From Janthinobacterium sp. J1-1 (GTDB lineage: Bacteria > Pseudomonadota > Gammaproteobacteria > Burkholderiales > Burkholderiaceae_D): DNA of 64,000 bases. Of this stretch, positions 24,829-36,893 are shown piece after piece (position 1 is the stretch's first letter; every line of letters starts with the position of its first letter). The stretch is taken from NCBI RefSeq assembly GCF_030944405.1, contig NZ_CP132339.1:992001-1056000 (forward strand), in the 5' to 3' direction. Both the position numbers and the translations under genes were made by a program. The notes below the pieces were generated by a model that worked only from the letters and a program-made list of their open reading frames with translations, had not been told where the DNA came from and searched no databases.

Positions 24829-25542
24829 TCAGGGTTGAACCACTTGCATGCTTATGACATGAGCCGCTTCGAGCAGCGTATTTACTATACCATCGGAATC
24901 GGTATCGTGTATAGAGTGTCCGTGGTTGTAGCCATACGGTACCGTCAACACGGGGCAACCCGCAGCGCGGGCCGCTTGCGCGTCGTTCGACGAGTCGCCG
25001 ATGGCCACCACGGTCGACGGCGCCAGGTCGAAGTCCGCGCACACCTGCAGCAAGGGCAGCGGGTCCGGTTTCTTCTTCGCCAGCGAGTCGCCGCCGTAGA
25101 CGATCTCGAAGTACTGATCGAGATTTTTCAGCTTCAAGAGGGGCAGGGCGAACGCGATCGGCTTGTTGGTGACGCAGGCCAGGCGCAGCCCGGCCGCCTT
25201 CATCGCCGCCAGGCCCTTTTCCACGTCCGGGTACAGGGTGCTGTACTGGCCGTTGATCGCCAGGTAATGGCGCTGGTAGCCATCCATCGCCTGTTCGAAA
25301 CGCTGCTCCACGCCGGCAGGGTCGAAGTCCAGCGCCAGTACCGTGCGGATCAGGTTTTCCGAGCCCTTGCCTATCATCAGCGAAATCGCTTCGGCGCTGA
25401 TCGGCGGCAGCTCGAATTCGCCGCGCATGCCGTTGATGGCGACATGAAAGTCGGGCACGGTGTCGAGCATCGTGCCATCGAGGTCGATAATGGCGGCGCG
25501 CACGCCGGCCAGCACTGCATGTTTCACCGTGCCCGCCGCCAT
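24829..25542 (-). CDS. gph: Phosphoglycolate phosphatase (HAD superfamily)
   Basis: 237 residues. HAD motif I is IIDLDGTMLDT with nucleophile Asp20 and acid Asp22, motif II the Thr in CVTNKP, motif III KKKPDP, and motif IV VAIGDSSNDA. The alpha-helical cap between residues 25 and 95 is that of Gph, which removes phosphate from 2-phosphoglycolate formed by DNA repair or Rubisco oxygenation. Its start overlaps the rpe stop by one base (TGATG), a common Burkholderiales order in which rpe-gph lead into trpE. Confidence 0.92.
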   Translation of the reverse strand: MAAGTVKHAVLAGVRAAIIDLDGTMLDTVPDFHVAINGMRGEFELPPISAEAISLMIGKGSENLIRTVLALDFDPAGVEQRFEQAMDGYQRHYLAINGQYSTLYPDVEKGLAAMKAAGLRLACVTNKPIAFALPLLKLKNLDQYFEIVYGGDSLAKKKPDPLPLLQVCADFDLAPSTVVAIGDSSNDAQAARAAGCPVLTVPYGYNHGHSIHDTDSDGIVNTLLEAAHVISMQVVQP

Positions 25543-26228
25543 CAGTTGCTCACCGTCTTGGCCACTGTCTTGGCCAACTCGGCGCGCATGGCGTCGATCA
25601 CGGCCTTGTAGTCAGGCTTGCCGAAGATGGCCGAGCCGGCGACAAAGGTGTCGGCGCCGGCAGCGGCTGCCGCGGCGATATTGTCGATCTTGATGCCGCC
25701 GTCGACTTCGAGCATGATGTCACGGCCCGATTCATCGATCATGCGGCGCGCTTCGGCGATTTTTTTCAAGGCCTGCGGAATAAAGGACTGGCCGCCGAAA
25801 CCGGGATTGACCGACATGATCAGGATGATGTCGATCTTGTCCATCACATGCTCCAGGTAATGCAGCGGCGTGCCCGGGTTGAACACCAGGCCGGCCTTGC
25901 AGCCGTTGTCGCGGATCAGCTGCAGCGAACGGTCCAGATGCTCCGACGCTTCCGGATGGAAGGTGATGATGTTCGCACCGGCTTTGGCGAAATCCGGGAT
26001 AATGCGATCGACAGGCTTGACCATCAGGTGCACGTCGATGGGCACTTGCACATGCGGGCGGATGGCTTCGCAGACCAGCGGGCCGATCGTCAGGTTCGGC
26101 ACATAATGGTTATCCATCACGTCGAAGTGGATGATGTCGGCGCCGGCGGTGACGACGTTGCGTACTTCCTCGCCCAGGCGGGCGAAGTCGGCGGACAGGA
26201 TGCTGGGAGCGATGCGAAATGTAGTCAT
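25542..26228 (-). CDS. rpe: Ribulose-phosphate 3-epimerase
   Basis: 228 residues, standard length. It interconverts ribulose 5-phosphate and xylulose 5-phosphate in the pentose phosphate pathway, a TIM barrel with a divalent metal. Signatures: [17 protein letters not shown] at the N terminus, [17 protein letters not shown] (metal His and catalytic Asp), [24 protein letters not shown] and the second catalytic Asp in LEVDGGIK, with VAGSAIFG binding phosphate. First gene of the rpe-gph-trp string. Confidence 0.97.
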   Translation of the reverse strand: MTTFRIAPSILSADFARLGEEVRNVVTAGADIIHFDVMDNHYVPNLTIGPLVCEAIRPHVQVPIDVHLMVKPVDRIIPDFAKAGANIITFHPEASEHLDRSLQLIRDNGCKAGLVFNPGTPLHYLEHVMDKIDIILIMSVNPGFGGQSFIPQALKKIAEARRMIDESGRDIMLEVDGGIKIDNIAAAAAAGADTFVAGSAIFGKPDYKAVIDAMRAELAKTVAKTVSN

Positions 26229-26377
26229 GGTGAGATAGGGCCAGAGGGTAGAAGATGCAAAGTTGCGCTATTTTACGCTTGACGCCGTTGCCATGCCCTT
26301 TTGAAACACAGAATACCTCTTGCGCACCAGCCGGCGAGGCTGTGGCGCGACACCTCATGAACCAGACAAGGACGACG

Positions 26378-26752
26378 ATGGCGACTTATGAATTTACGGT
26401 AACGGTCAAGACACAGTATTTGCCGGAGCAATCGGCGCCCGACCAGGGCCGCCATGTGTTCAGCTACACGATTCGCGTGGTCAACACGGGCACCGCCGGC
26501 GCGCAGCTGATCTCGCGCCACTGGGTGATCACCGACGCCAACAACAAGGTGGAAGAAGTGCGCGGCCTGGGCGCCGTCGGCCACCAGCCGCTGCTGCAGC
26601 CGGGCGAGCAGTTCGAATACACGAGCGGCACCGTGCTGGCCACGCCGCAAGGCACCATGCTCGGTGAATATTTCTGCGTGGCCGAAGACGGCCACCAGTT
26701 CGAAGCGCAGATTCCCGAGTTCGTGTTGTCGCTGCCGCGCACGCTGCACTAA
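26378..26752 (+). CDS. apaG: Co2+/Mg2+ efflux protein ApaG
   Basis: 124 residues from ATG 26378, matching the family length (AAGGACGACG upstream; an ATG seven codons earlier is less likely). It is a single fibronectin-type beta sandwich with the hallmark FSYTIRVVNTGT, RHWVITDANNKVEEVRGLGAVG-type core, QPGEQFEYTSGTVLATPQGTM and a C-terminal HQFEAQIPEFVLSLP. Named for a cobalt/magnesium phenotype; the biochemical role is unclear. It is transcribed away from rpe and converges with the small membrane protein gene. Confidence 0.95.
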   Translation: MATYEFTVTVKTQYLPEQSAPDQGRHVFSYTIRVVNTGTAGAQLISRHWVITDANNKVEEVRGLGAVGHQPLLQPGEQFEYTSGTVLATPQGTMLGEYFCVAEDGHQFEAQIPEFVLSLPRTLH

Positions 26753-26767
26753 ACTACGCGCACTTCC

Positions 26768-26914
26768 TTATTTCAGTTTTTCGGTGGCGTCCTTGTCGGT
26801 TGCCACCTGTTTCTGCGCTGGCGGCGTGGGCTTCTTGCCCGAATACATGGTCCACCAGACGATAAACGCCAGCAGGAAAAACGCCACCATCGCTTCCATT
26901 ACCAAGATCCACAT
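26768..26914 (-). CDS. 48-residue single-pass membrane protein
   Basis: ATG at 26914 follows AGGAGAGCGT at ideal spacing and opens a 48-codon frame. Residues 3-24 form one hydrophobic helix (WILVMEAMVAFFLLAFIVWW), followed by a short basic, Pro/Ala-rich tail (GKKPTPPAQK) and a charged end, so a cytoplasmic or periplasmic tail on one helix. The function is unknown. Its start codon is only 10 bases from the divergent mltA start, which suggests the two are regulated together. Confidence 0.65.
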   Translation of the reverse strand: MWILVMEAMVAFFLLAFIVWWTMYSGKKPTPPAQKQVATDKDATEKLK

Positions 26915-26924
26915 ACGCTCTCCT

Positions 26925-28145
26925 ATGTCTTTACGCCTCAGTCTACTCGTTTCAAGCGTCGCCGTCGCGCTGGCGTTGTCCGCATGCACCAGCACGGTGC
27001 CGCTGACGCCCGTGCCGGCCAAGCCGCCGGCCATTACGCCATCGGTCGTCAAGCCCGTGCCGGCCAAACCGGCCGCGCCTGACGCCAAGGACGCCCAGGC
27101 GCCCACTTTTGTGCCGGTCGGCTTTGCCGCCTTGCCCGGCTGGGCCCGCGACGACGTGCGCGCGGCCTGGCCCGCCTTCATGGCCTCGTGCGCCGTGCTG
27201 GTCAAGCGGCCCGACTGGAAAGAGTCATGCACGATTGCGCGCCAGGTCAATGCCGACAGCGACAAGGCGATCCGCCAGTTCTTCGAAGCGTTTTTCGTGC
27301 CGAACCAGATGGTCGCCGCCGATGGGGCCAATTCCGGCCTGGTGACAGGCTATTACGAACCGCTGCTGCATGGCGCGCGCAAACGCGGCGGGCCATACCA
27401 GACGCCGCTGTACAAGGTGCCGGACGATCTGGTGACGGTGGACTTGTCCAGCGTGTATCCGGAACTGAAAAACATGCGGCTGCGCGGCAAGCTGGTCGGC
27501 AAGAAAGTGGTGCCATATGCCACGCGCGCCGATATCGAGCGCGCCACCTCCGTGACGGGCAAGGAATTGCTGTGGGTCGACGATGAGGTGGAAGCGTTTT
27601 TTCTGCAGGTGCAGGGCAGCGGCAGGGTGCAGCTGACCGACACCCAGGAAACCGTGCGCGTGGCCTATGCGGATCAGAATGGCCATCCCTACCAGTCGAT
27701 CGGCCGCTACCTGGTCGACAAGGGAGAATTGACCATGAGCCAGGCCTCGGCGCAGGGCATCAAGGCCTGGATCGCAGGCCATCCGACCCGCAAGGACGAG
27801 CTGTTCAACGCCAATCCCAGCTATGTGTTCTTCAAGGAAGAGCGCTTGCCCGATCCGAAGGTGGGGCCGAAAGGCGCGCTGGGCGTGCCGCTGACGCCGC
27901 AGCGCTCGGTGGCCATCGACTCGCGCTTCGTGCCGCTGGGCGTGCCCGTGTTCCTGTCGACCACGCAGGCGAACAGCGATATCCCGATGCAGCGCCTGGT
28001 GATGGCGCAGGACACGGGCGGCGCGATCCGCGGGCCGATCCGGGTCGATTATTTCTTTGGCTTCGGCGCGGAAGCGGCCGAGAATGCCGGCCGCATGAAG
28101 CAGAGCGGCATGGTGTGGGTGCTGCTGCCGAAGCAGCCGCAGTAG
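26925..28145 (+). CDS. mltA: Membrane-bound lytic murein transglycosylase A
   Basis: 406 residues. The N-terminal lipoprotein signal ends in LALSAC (Cys at about 20), anchoring it to the outer membrane facing peptidoglycan. A Pro/Ala/Val-rich linker (to about 65) leads to the MltA domain with TGYYEPLLHGARKRGGPYQTPLYKVP, LWVDDEVEAFFLQVQGSGRVQL, and the C-terminal 3D double-psi barrel containing VMAQDTGGAIRGPIRVDYF, whose Asp is catalytic. It cleaves glycan strands to give 1,6-anhydro ends during wall turnover. No ribosome-binding site is obvious upstream because the 5' region overlaps the divergent small gene. Confidence 0.95.
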   Translation: MSLRLSLLVSSVAVALALSACTSTVPLTPVPAKPPAITPSVVKPVPAKPAAPDAKDAQAPTFVPVGFAALPGWARDDVRAAWPAFMASCAVLVKRPDWKESCTIARQVNADSDKAIRQFFEAFFVPNQMVAADGANSGLVTGYYEPLLHGARKRGGPYQTPLYKVPDDLVTVDLSSVYPELKNMRLRGKLVGKKVVPYATRADIERATSVTGKELLWVDDEVEAFFLQVQGSGRVQLTDTQETVRVAYADQNGHPYQSIGRYLVDKGELTMSQASAQGIKAWIAGHPTRKDELFNANPSYVFFKEERLPDPKVGPKGALGVPLTPQRSVAIDSRFVPLGVPVFLSTTQANSDIPMQRLVMAQDTGGAIRGPIRVDYFFGFGAEAAENAGRMKQSGMVWVLLPKQPQ

Positions 28146-28160
28146 TGCTTGCAGTAATGT

Positions 28161-28598
28161 TTAACGCAATACCATGACAGGCAGGTGGGTATGCGCCAAC
28201 ACTTTTTGTGTTTCGCTGCCCACGAACAGCTTGTTCAGACCCTTGCGGCCATGCGAGGCCATCAAAATGATGTCGCACTGGTAGGCCTGCGCCGTATTGA
28301 CGATTTCCTCATGCGGGCTGGGCGACAGTGCGACCACGCCTTCGAAGGCCACATTGGCGGCGCGCGCGGCCTCGCCGATTTTCTCGATCGCGCGCTGCGC
28401 CGATTCATTCATCTGCTGCTCGTACAGGCTGGCGTCGAGCACGATGCCGCCGTCGGCCATCGGCGAAAACGGAAATGGCTGCACCACGCTGACGGCGACC
28501 AGCTTGGCCTGGTTCAACTGGGCGAAGGCGATGGCGGTATTGGCGGCCTGGTCGGACAGCGGCGAGCCGTCGGTAGGGAAGAGGATCGTCTTGAACAT
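28161..28598 (-). CDS. Universal stress protein (UspA family)
   Basis: 145 residues, one Usp domain. The opening strand ILFPTDGSPLSDQAANTA carries the nucleotide-contacting Asp. Near the C terminus SHGRKGLNKLFVGSETQKVL fits the ATP-binding pattern G-x2-G-x9-G-S/T, so it is of the ATP-binding class. AAGGAG lies 7 bases before the ATG. A perfect FNR-type dyad sits 53 bases upstream of the start codon, suggesting induction at low oxygen. Confidence 0.93.
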   Translation of the reverse strand: MFKTILFPTDGSPLSDQAANTAIAFAQLNQAKLVAVSVVQPFPFSPMADGGIVLDASLYEQQMNESAQRAIEKIGEAARAANVAFEGVVALSPSPHEEIVNTAQAYQCDIILMASHGRKGLNKLFVGSETQKVLAHTHLPVMVLR

Positions 28599-28650
28599 AA
28601 TGTGCTCCTTGGAAATATTTGCAGCTTATGGATTTACCCGGAGGAAATCC

Positions 28651-28664
28651 TTGATATAAATCAA
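28651..28664 (-). promoter_or_regulatory. FNR/Anr-type binding site upstream of the universal stress gene
   Basis: TTGATATAAATCAA is a perfect match to the FNR/Anr consensus TTGAT-N4-ATCAA. Its centre is about 59 bases from the start codon; if it lies at -41.5, transcription would begin about 18 bases before the ATG, as in class II FNR promoters. Confidence 0.75.
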
Positions 28665-28732
28665 GTCTGGCCGGCTTCGTGTTGAATAGTGTCGGCAAAG
28701 CAATCTTATACACCCTCTATCGATTTTGTGCT

Positions 28733-29854
28733 TCAGCCGCGCGCCTTGCGTAGCGGCGTGCCCCACACCATCGCGATCGTGAGCAGGATGCTGCCGGCCG
28801 CGATGCAGGCCATGCCGCTGCGCACGCCGAAGTGCTCGGCCACCCAGCCGGCCGCCAGCGCGCCCAGCGGCGCCGTGGCCACCGTCAAAAAGCGCATGGT
28901 CGAGGTCATCCGTCCCAGCATGGCGTCGGGCGTGACTTTCTGGCGCAGGCCCAGGTAGGGAATAAAGAACAGCATCACGCCGCAATCGAAAAAGAACATC
29001 AGCACGGCATACGCCGCCGCACTGGCCGTGGCGCTGCCGAACAGGTTGGCCGGTATCGCCGGCGTCAGCACGAAGCACAGCGAGGTCGACGCCAGGCCGA
29101 TCAGGATTACCTTGCCGGCGCCATAACGGCGCGTCAGCGGTTTGACGACGATGGCGCTGACCAGCACGCCGGCGCCGCCCAGCATTTGCGCCATGCCCAG
29201 CACGCCGGGACTCATGCCCAGGTCATGCGTGGCGAACAGCACCGTCAAGGCCATGCTGGCGTAAAACAAAAAGTGCCAGACGCCGGCGCCCCAGGCCAGC
29301 GCGCGCAGCAGCGGTTCGCGCCAGACAAACAGCAGCCCATCGGCAATATCGCGCAAGGGGTGATTATGCGACGGCGCGGGACGCGGATCGCGCACGCTCA
29401 TGGCGCGCAAATTGAATACGGAAATCAGATAGCCGCAGGCCGTGCACAGGATGGCGACTGGCGCTGACAGGGTTTGCACCAGCACGCCCGCCATGCCCGG
29501 TCCGATCAGGCGCGAGGCCGATTCCGTGGCGGCAAATTTCGATTGCGCATCGATCAAGCCGTCGCGCCCGACGAGAAAAGTCAAAAACACCTGTTCGGCG
29601 CCGCCGCCGACCACGAAACCGGTGCCGATAATAAAACCCACGATATACAGCCACGGCATCGACAGCACGCCGCACCAGTACGCCACCGCCACGCTGGCCA
29701 GCGCCAGGCCCGACATGGTTTCGCTGAACAGCATGATCGGATGCTTGCTGCGCCGGTCCAGCAGCACGCCGACGGGCAGGCCGAACAGCGCAAACGGCAG
29801 CGCCTGCAAGGCGACCAGGATGCCCATCTGTTCCGGCGTCGCATGCAGCAGCAA
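28733..29854 (-). CDS. MFS transporter (drug/enterobactin-exporter-like)
   Basis: At least 373 residues of a multi-helix major facilitator protein. Recognisable points are the loop GLPVGVLLDRRSKHPIMLF, a central segment SASRLIGPGMAGVLVQ typical of the EntS/Tet-like efflux group, and GLRQKVTPDAMLGRMTSTMRF in the second half. The substrate is unknown. From the TTG at 29854 the protein begins inside helix 1; the same frame stays open upstream to about 30070 and encodes a good N terminus (LRGDGSAATVNFRRLWFSNG), but no ATG, GTG or TTG is found there. The true start may be an unusual codon, or a start codon has been lost. Confidence 0.8.
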   Translation of the reverse strand: MLLHATPEQMGILVALQALPFALFGLPVGVLLDRRSKHPIMLFSETMSGLALASVAVAYWCGVLSMPWLYIVGFIIGTGFVVGGGAEQVFLTFLVGRDGLIDAQSKFAATESASRLIGPGMAGVLVQTLSAPVAILCTACGYLISVFNLRAMSVRDPRPAPSHNHPLRDIADGLLFVWREPLLRALAWGAGVWHFLFYASMALTVLFATHDLGMSPGVLGMAQMLGGAGVLVSAIVVKPLTRRYGAGKVILIGLASTSLCFVLTPAIPANLFGSATASAAAYAVLMFFFDCGVMLFFIPYLGLRQKVTPDAMLGRMTSTMRFLTVATAPLGALAAGWVAEHFGVRSGMACIAAGSILLTIAMVWGTPLRKARG

Positions 29855-30114
29855 TACCGCGCACAGAGGCAGGGCCAGCGAAGTGATCTGGGCGCCAAAG
29901 CAATTGAGGCCGTTGCTGAACCACAGGCGGCGGAAATTGACGGTGGCGGCGGAACCGTCACCGCGCAGGCGGCTGGTCAGAGAGTGGAATAGGGTGGAGA
30001 AAATACGGCACGCGTCGAGGTGGGTGAGCAGGTTGATAATAATAACAGCGCTGCCGCAGTGGCGCCGCCATTAGCCGCTACAATCGTCAGCACCGTTCAT
30101 CAAGAGGAGACACC

Positions 30115-30891
30115 ATGCAATACGAAGACCTGATCATCGAAATCCAGGACAAAGTCGCGCTGATACGCCTGAACCGTCCCAAGGCCCTGAATGCCTTGAA
30201 CGAGCGCATGATGAACGAGCTGGGCGACGCGCTGCTCAAGTTCGACGCCGACGAGAATATCGGCTGCATCGTGCTGACCGGCAGCGAAAAGGCGTTTGCC
30301 GCCGGCGCCGATATCGCGGCCATGGCCGACTACACCTATCCCGACACGTTTACACAAGGCTATATCAGCCGCAACTGGGAGCATATCCTGCGCGTGCGCA
30401 AGCCGGTGGTGGGGGCGGTGGCCGGCTATGCGCTGGGCGGCGGCTGCGAACTGGCCATGATGTGCGATTTTTTGATCGCTGCCGACAGCGCCAAATTCGG
30501 CCAGCCGGAAATCAAGGTCGGCGTCACACCAGGTGCAGGTGGCACGCAGCGCCTGCCGCGCGCCATCGGCAAGGCCAAGGCCATGGACCTGCTGCTGACG
30601 GCGCGCACGATTGACGCGGTGGAAGCCGAACGCATCGGCCTGGTATCGCGCGTGGTGCCGGCCGACAAGCTGCTGGAAGAAACCCTGGCGGCCGCCAGAA
30701 CCATCGCCGCCATGCCGACCTCGGTCGCCATGATGATCAAGGATTGCGTCAACCGCGCCTTTGAAACCACCTTGACCGATGGTGTTGCCTACGAGCGCCG
30801 TTTGTTCCAGGCCGCGTTCGGTACACCGGCGCAGAAAGAGGGCATGCACGCATTTTTGGAAAAGCGCTTGCCAAACTTCGACGGCCTTTGA
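30115..30891 (+). CDS. Enoyl-CoA hydratase
   Basis: 258 residues, standard for a short-chain crotonase. It hydrates trans-2-enoyl-CoA to 3-hydroxyacyl-CoA in beta-oxidation. Seen: [10 protein letters not shown], the oxyanion-hole segment [12 protein letters not shown] (about 59-70), [17 protein letters not shown] with catalytic Glu112, and [20 protein letters not shown] with catalytic Glu132, both retained. AAGAGGAG lies 8 bases before the ATG. It is a single gene next to the rRNA promoter. Confidence 0.95.
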   Translation: MQYEDLIIEIQDKVALIRLNRPKALNALNERMMNELGDALLKFDADENIGCIVLTGSEKAFAAGADIAAMADYTYPDTFTQGYISRNWEHILRVRKPVVGAVAGYALGGGCELAMMCDFLIAADSAKFGQPEIKVGVTPGAGGTQRLPRAIGKAKAMDLLLTARTIDAVEAERIGLVSRVVPADKLLEETLAAARTIAAMPTSVAMMIKDCVNRAFETTLTDGVAYERRLFQAAFGTPAQKEGMHAFLEKRLPNFDGL

Positions 30892-30964
30892 TATGATTCG
30901 CCTCCTCGCAAAACGACGCACACAAAACAAGGTGTTGCAGAGTTAAGTGGGGAGAAAAAGAAGG

Positions 30965-30993
30965 TTGACGAAATGCTGAAAAAGCTTCATACT
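30965..30993 (+). promoter_or_regulatory. rRNA operon promoter
   Basis: TTGACG (30965-30970), a 17-base spacer and CATACT (30988-30993), about 300 bases before the 16S 5' end. The rest of 30892-31292 is rRNA leader with no gene. Confidence 0.75.
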
Positions 30994-31060
30994 CTTCCTT
31001 CTTCGCAGCTGACAAACACAACGCTTTGTCGATAGCGCGAAACACGCAGTACCGAATACC

Positions 31061-31073
31061 GTTCTTTAACAAT
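31061..31073 (+). promoter_or_regulatory. boxA antitermination element in the 16S leader
   Basis: GTTCTTTAACAAT matches the boxA core (CTTTAACA) used by the Nus factor antitermination complex. An identical GTTCTTTAACAAT lies at 33161 before 23S. Confidence 0.8.
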
Positions 31074-31292
31074 TAACAGTCGATAAGTGTGGGCATTTGA
31101 TGAAGTGCAGCGTTGATCTTCGGATTGACGTCAAACTTAAAATATCAAATGTTCACAAGAAATAATGAAATAGGATACTTCTTCGGAAGTAGCCTGTCAG
31201 TTTTTTGAGTGAGCAAACATCTCGCAATGCGAGGGGTTTGAACCGATTAAAAGGTTCGACCATGCCAATAAAATGGCAAAGTAACAGAGATT

Positions 31293-32826
<1,534 letters not shown>

Positions 32827-32922
32827 GAGTTTGCACGAGGCAGCAATGCTTCACCATCAAATGTTCACACTTATCGACTGTTAGCTGAAGAAGAAACAGT
32901 AGTCGTTTTGTAGCACCGCGTT

Positions 32923-32999
32923 GGGGCTGTAGCTCAGCTGGTTAGAGCACCGTGTTGATAACGCGGGGGTCGTTGGTTCGAGTCCAACCAGCCCTACCA
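32923..32999 (+). tRNA. tRNA-Ile(GAT) in the 16S-23S spacer
   Basis: A 77-nt cloverleaf beginning GGGGCTGTAGCTCAGC with anticodon GAT in TTGATAA, T-arm GGTTCGAGTCC and encoded CCA. The first acceptor pair is G-U. Its position in the spacer is standard. Confidence 0.97.
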
Positions 33000-33017
33000 G
33001 CTAATTAGTAAATCTCA

Positions 33018-33093
33018 GGGGGATTAGCTCAGCTGGGAGAGCACCTGCTTTGCAAGCAGGGGGTCGTCGGTTCGATCCCGTCATCCTCCACCA
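33018..33093 (+). tRNA. tRNA-Ala(TGC) in the 16S-23S spacer
   Basis: A 76-nt cloverleaf beginning GGGGGATTAGCTCAGC with anticodon TGC in TTTGCAA, T-arm GGTTCGATCCC and encoded CCA, 18 bases after tRNA-Ile. Confidence 0.97.
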
Positions 33094-33160
33094 AGACTTT
33101 GAAAGTGCAAACGTAAGCCAGTGGGTTTAGGTTTGATCTTTTAGCGATCATTGCTGTTTC

Positions 33161-33173
33161 GTTCTTTAACAAT
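33161..33173 (+). promoter_or_regulatory. boxA element before 23S
   Basis: GTTCTTTAACAAT repeats the element of the 16S leader and is in the usual place between tRNA-Ala and 23S. Confidence 0.75.
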
Positions 33174-33338
33174 CTGGAAGAAGTAAAGATTATTTATTGA
33201 TCAAGTCTATGCGTGCAGGAATGCATGAGGCGACTTGATGGGTAATGATTGTATGTATCAACAAACAAGCAACAACGTTGTACTTTCTTATCCCTGTAGC
33301 GCTCTTTGATTACCTAGTAGTCAGAGGCTAACGTTATA

Positions 33339-36228
<2,890 letters not shown>

Positions 36229-36367
36229 TATAACCTTAGCAGGTGCAGAGGATAAGACGGTACAACGTTGCGTGTGTGTTGATACCATCATTCATTACCC
36301 TTGATCTTTATTTCTTCCAGATTCATGGCCTTGTCGTCCAACAGGAGACAAACGCCAGTACAAGTTA

Positions 36368-36482
36368 TGCCTGATGACCATAGCAAGTTGGTCCCACCCC
36401 TTCCCATCCCGAACAGGACCGTGAAACAACTTTGCGCCGATGATAGTGCTGCAACCAGTGTGAAAGTAGGTTATCGTCAGGC
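36368..36482 (+). rRNA. rrf: 5S ribosomal RNA, copy 1
   Basis: 115 nt from TGCCTGATGACC to ATCGTCAGGC, with the conserved CCCATCCCGAACAGG loop. It lies 139 bases after 23S and is followed by a terminator at 36502-36534. Confidence 0.95.
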
Positions 36483-36501
36483 TTGTTATACGCAGTAGAG
36501 A

Positions 36502-36534
36502 AAAACCCCGCCAGAAATGGTCGGGGTTTTTTTT
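36502..36534 (+). terminator. rRNA operon terminator after 5S copy 1
   Basis: AAAACCCCG-CCA and TGG-TCGGGGTTTT form the stem around a short GAAA loop and are followed by a run of eight T residues. Confidence 0.9.
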
Positions 36535-36574
36535 CGTCTGGTGGTTTTGTATTGTTAACCCCAAGCGAAGGGCT

Positions 36575-36615
36575 GGGGTCGGACGGGGATGCCGAGTCCC
36601 TGAGGGTCCGACCCC
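36575..36615. repeat. REP-like palindrome between the two 5S genes
   Basis: GGGGTCGGAC (36575-36584) and GTCCGACCCC (36606-36615) are exact complements; inside, GGGGA and TCCC extend the pairing, giving a large G+C-rich cruciform. GGGGTCGGAC-type palindromes recur in Oxalobacteraceae intergenic regions, so a REP-like element is likely (inference). Confidence 0.55.
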
Positions 36616-36644
36616 GGGTGTTCATGGGTTTAGGGGGAATAAAA

Positions 36645-36675
36645 TTGCCCCGGCTGCGGCAAATTGCTATATAAT
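36645..36675 (+). promoter_or_regulatory. Candidate promoter of 5S copy 2
   Basis: TTGCCC (36645-36650) and TATAAT (36670-36675) are 19 bases apart, or 17 if TATATA is taken. The -10 context TTGCTATATAATTCGC resembles that of the tRNA-Phe promoters in this window. The second 5S begins 60 bases downstream. Confidence 0.6.
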
Positions 36676-36734
36676 TCGCTTCCTCAGATCAGATGACTTG
36701 CTGCCCCGTTGGGAGCAGGTTGTTGAAAAAGTTA

Positions 36735-36849
36735 TGCCTGATGACCATAGCAAGTTGGTACCACCCCTTCCCATCCCGAACAGGACCGTGAAACAACTCT
36801 GCGCCGATGATAGTGCTGCAACCAGTGTGAAAGTAGGTTATCGTCAGGC
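36735..36849 (+). rRNA. rrf: 5S ribosomal RNA, copy 2
   Basis: 115 nt, differing from copy 1 at two positions (GGTACCACC for GGTCCCACC; CTCTGCG for CTTTGCG). It lies behind a terminator and a candidate promoter, so it may be transcribed apart from the main operon. Its own terminator is split by the IS element that follows. Confidence 0.93.
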
Positions 36850-36869
36850 TTGTTATATAAAAAAACCCC

Positions 36870-36880
36870 GCTGCTAGCGG
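36870..36880. repeat. Target-site duplication, left copy
   Basis: GCTGCTAGCGG, repeated exactly at 38306-38316 on the other side of the IS element. Eleven bases is the usual IS4-family duplication length. Joined, the flanks rebuild the terminator stem CCCCGCT-GCT-AGCGGGG with a T-run. Confidence 0.92.
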
Positions 36881-36893
36881 TAATGCCGTTCAG

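Noticed and set aside
24787..24860. A sigma-70 promoter between gph and the trp leader
   Set aside because: Only weak box candidates (TTCAAC and CATACT 20 bases apart) were found; not convincing enough to list.
23065..25611. 848-codon open frame on the plus strand across trpE and gph
   Set aside because: Antisense shadow. The minus strand has unmistakable trpE, trpL and gph sequences, and the plus-strand translation is low-complexity.
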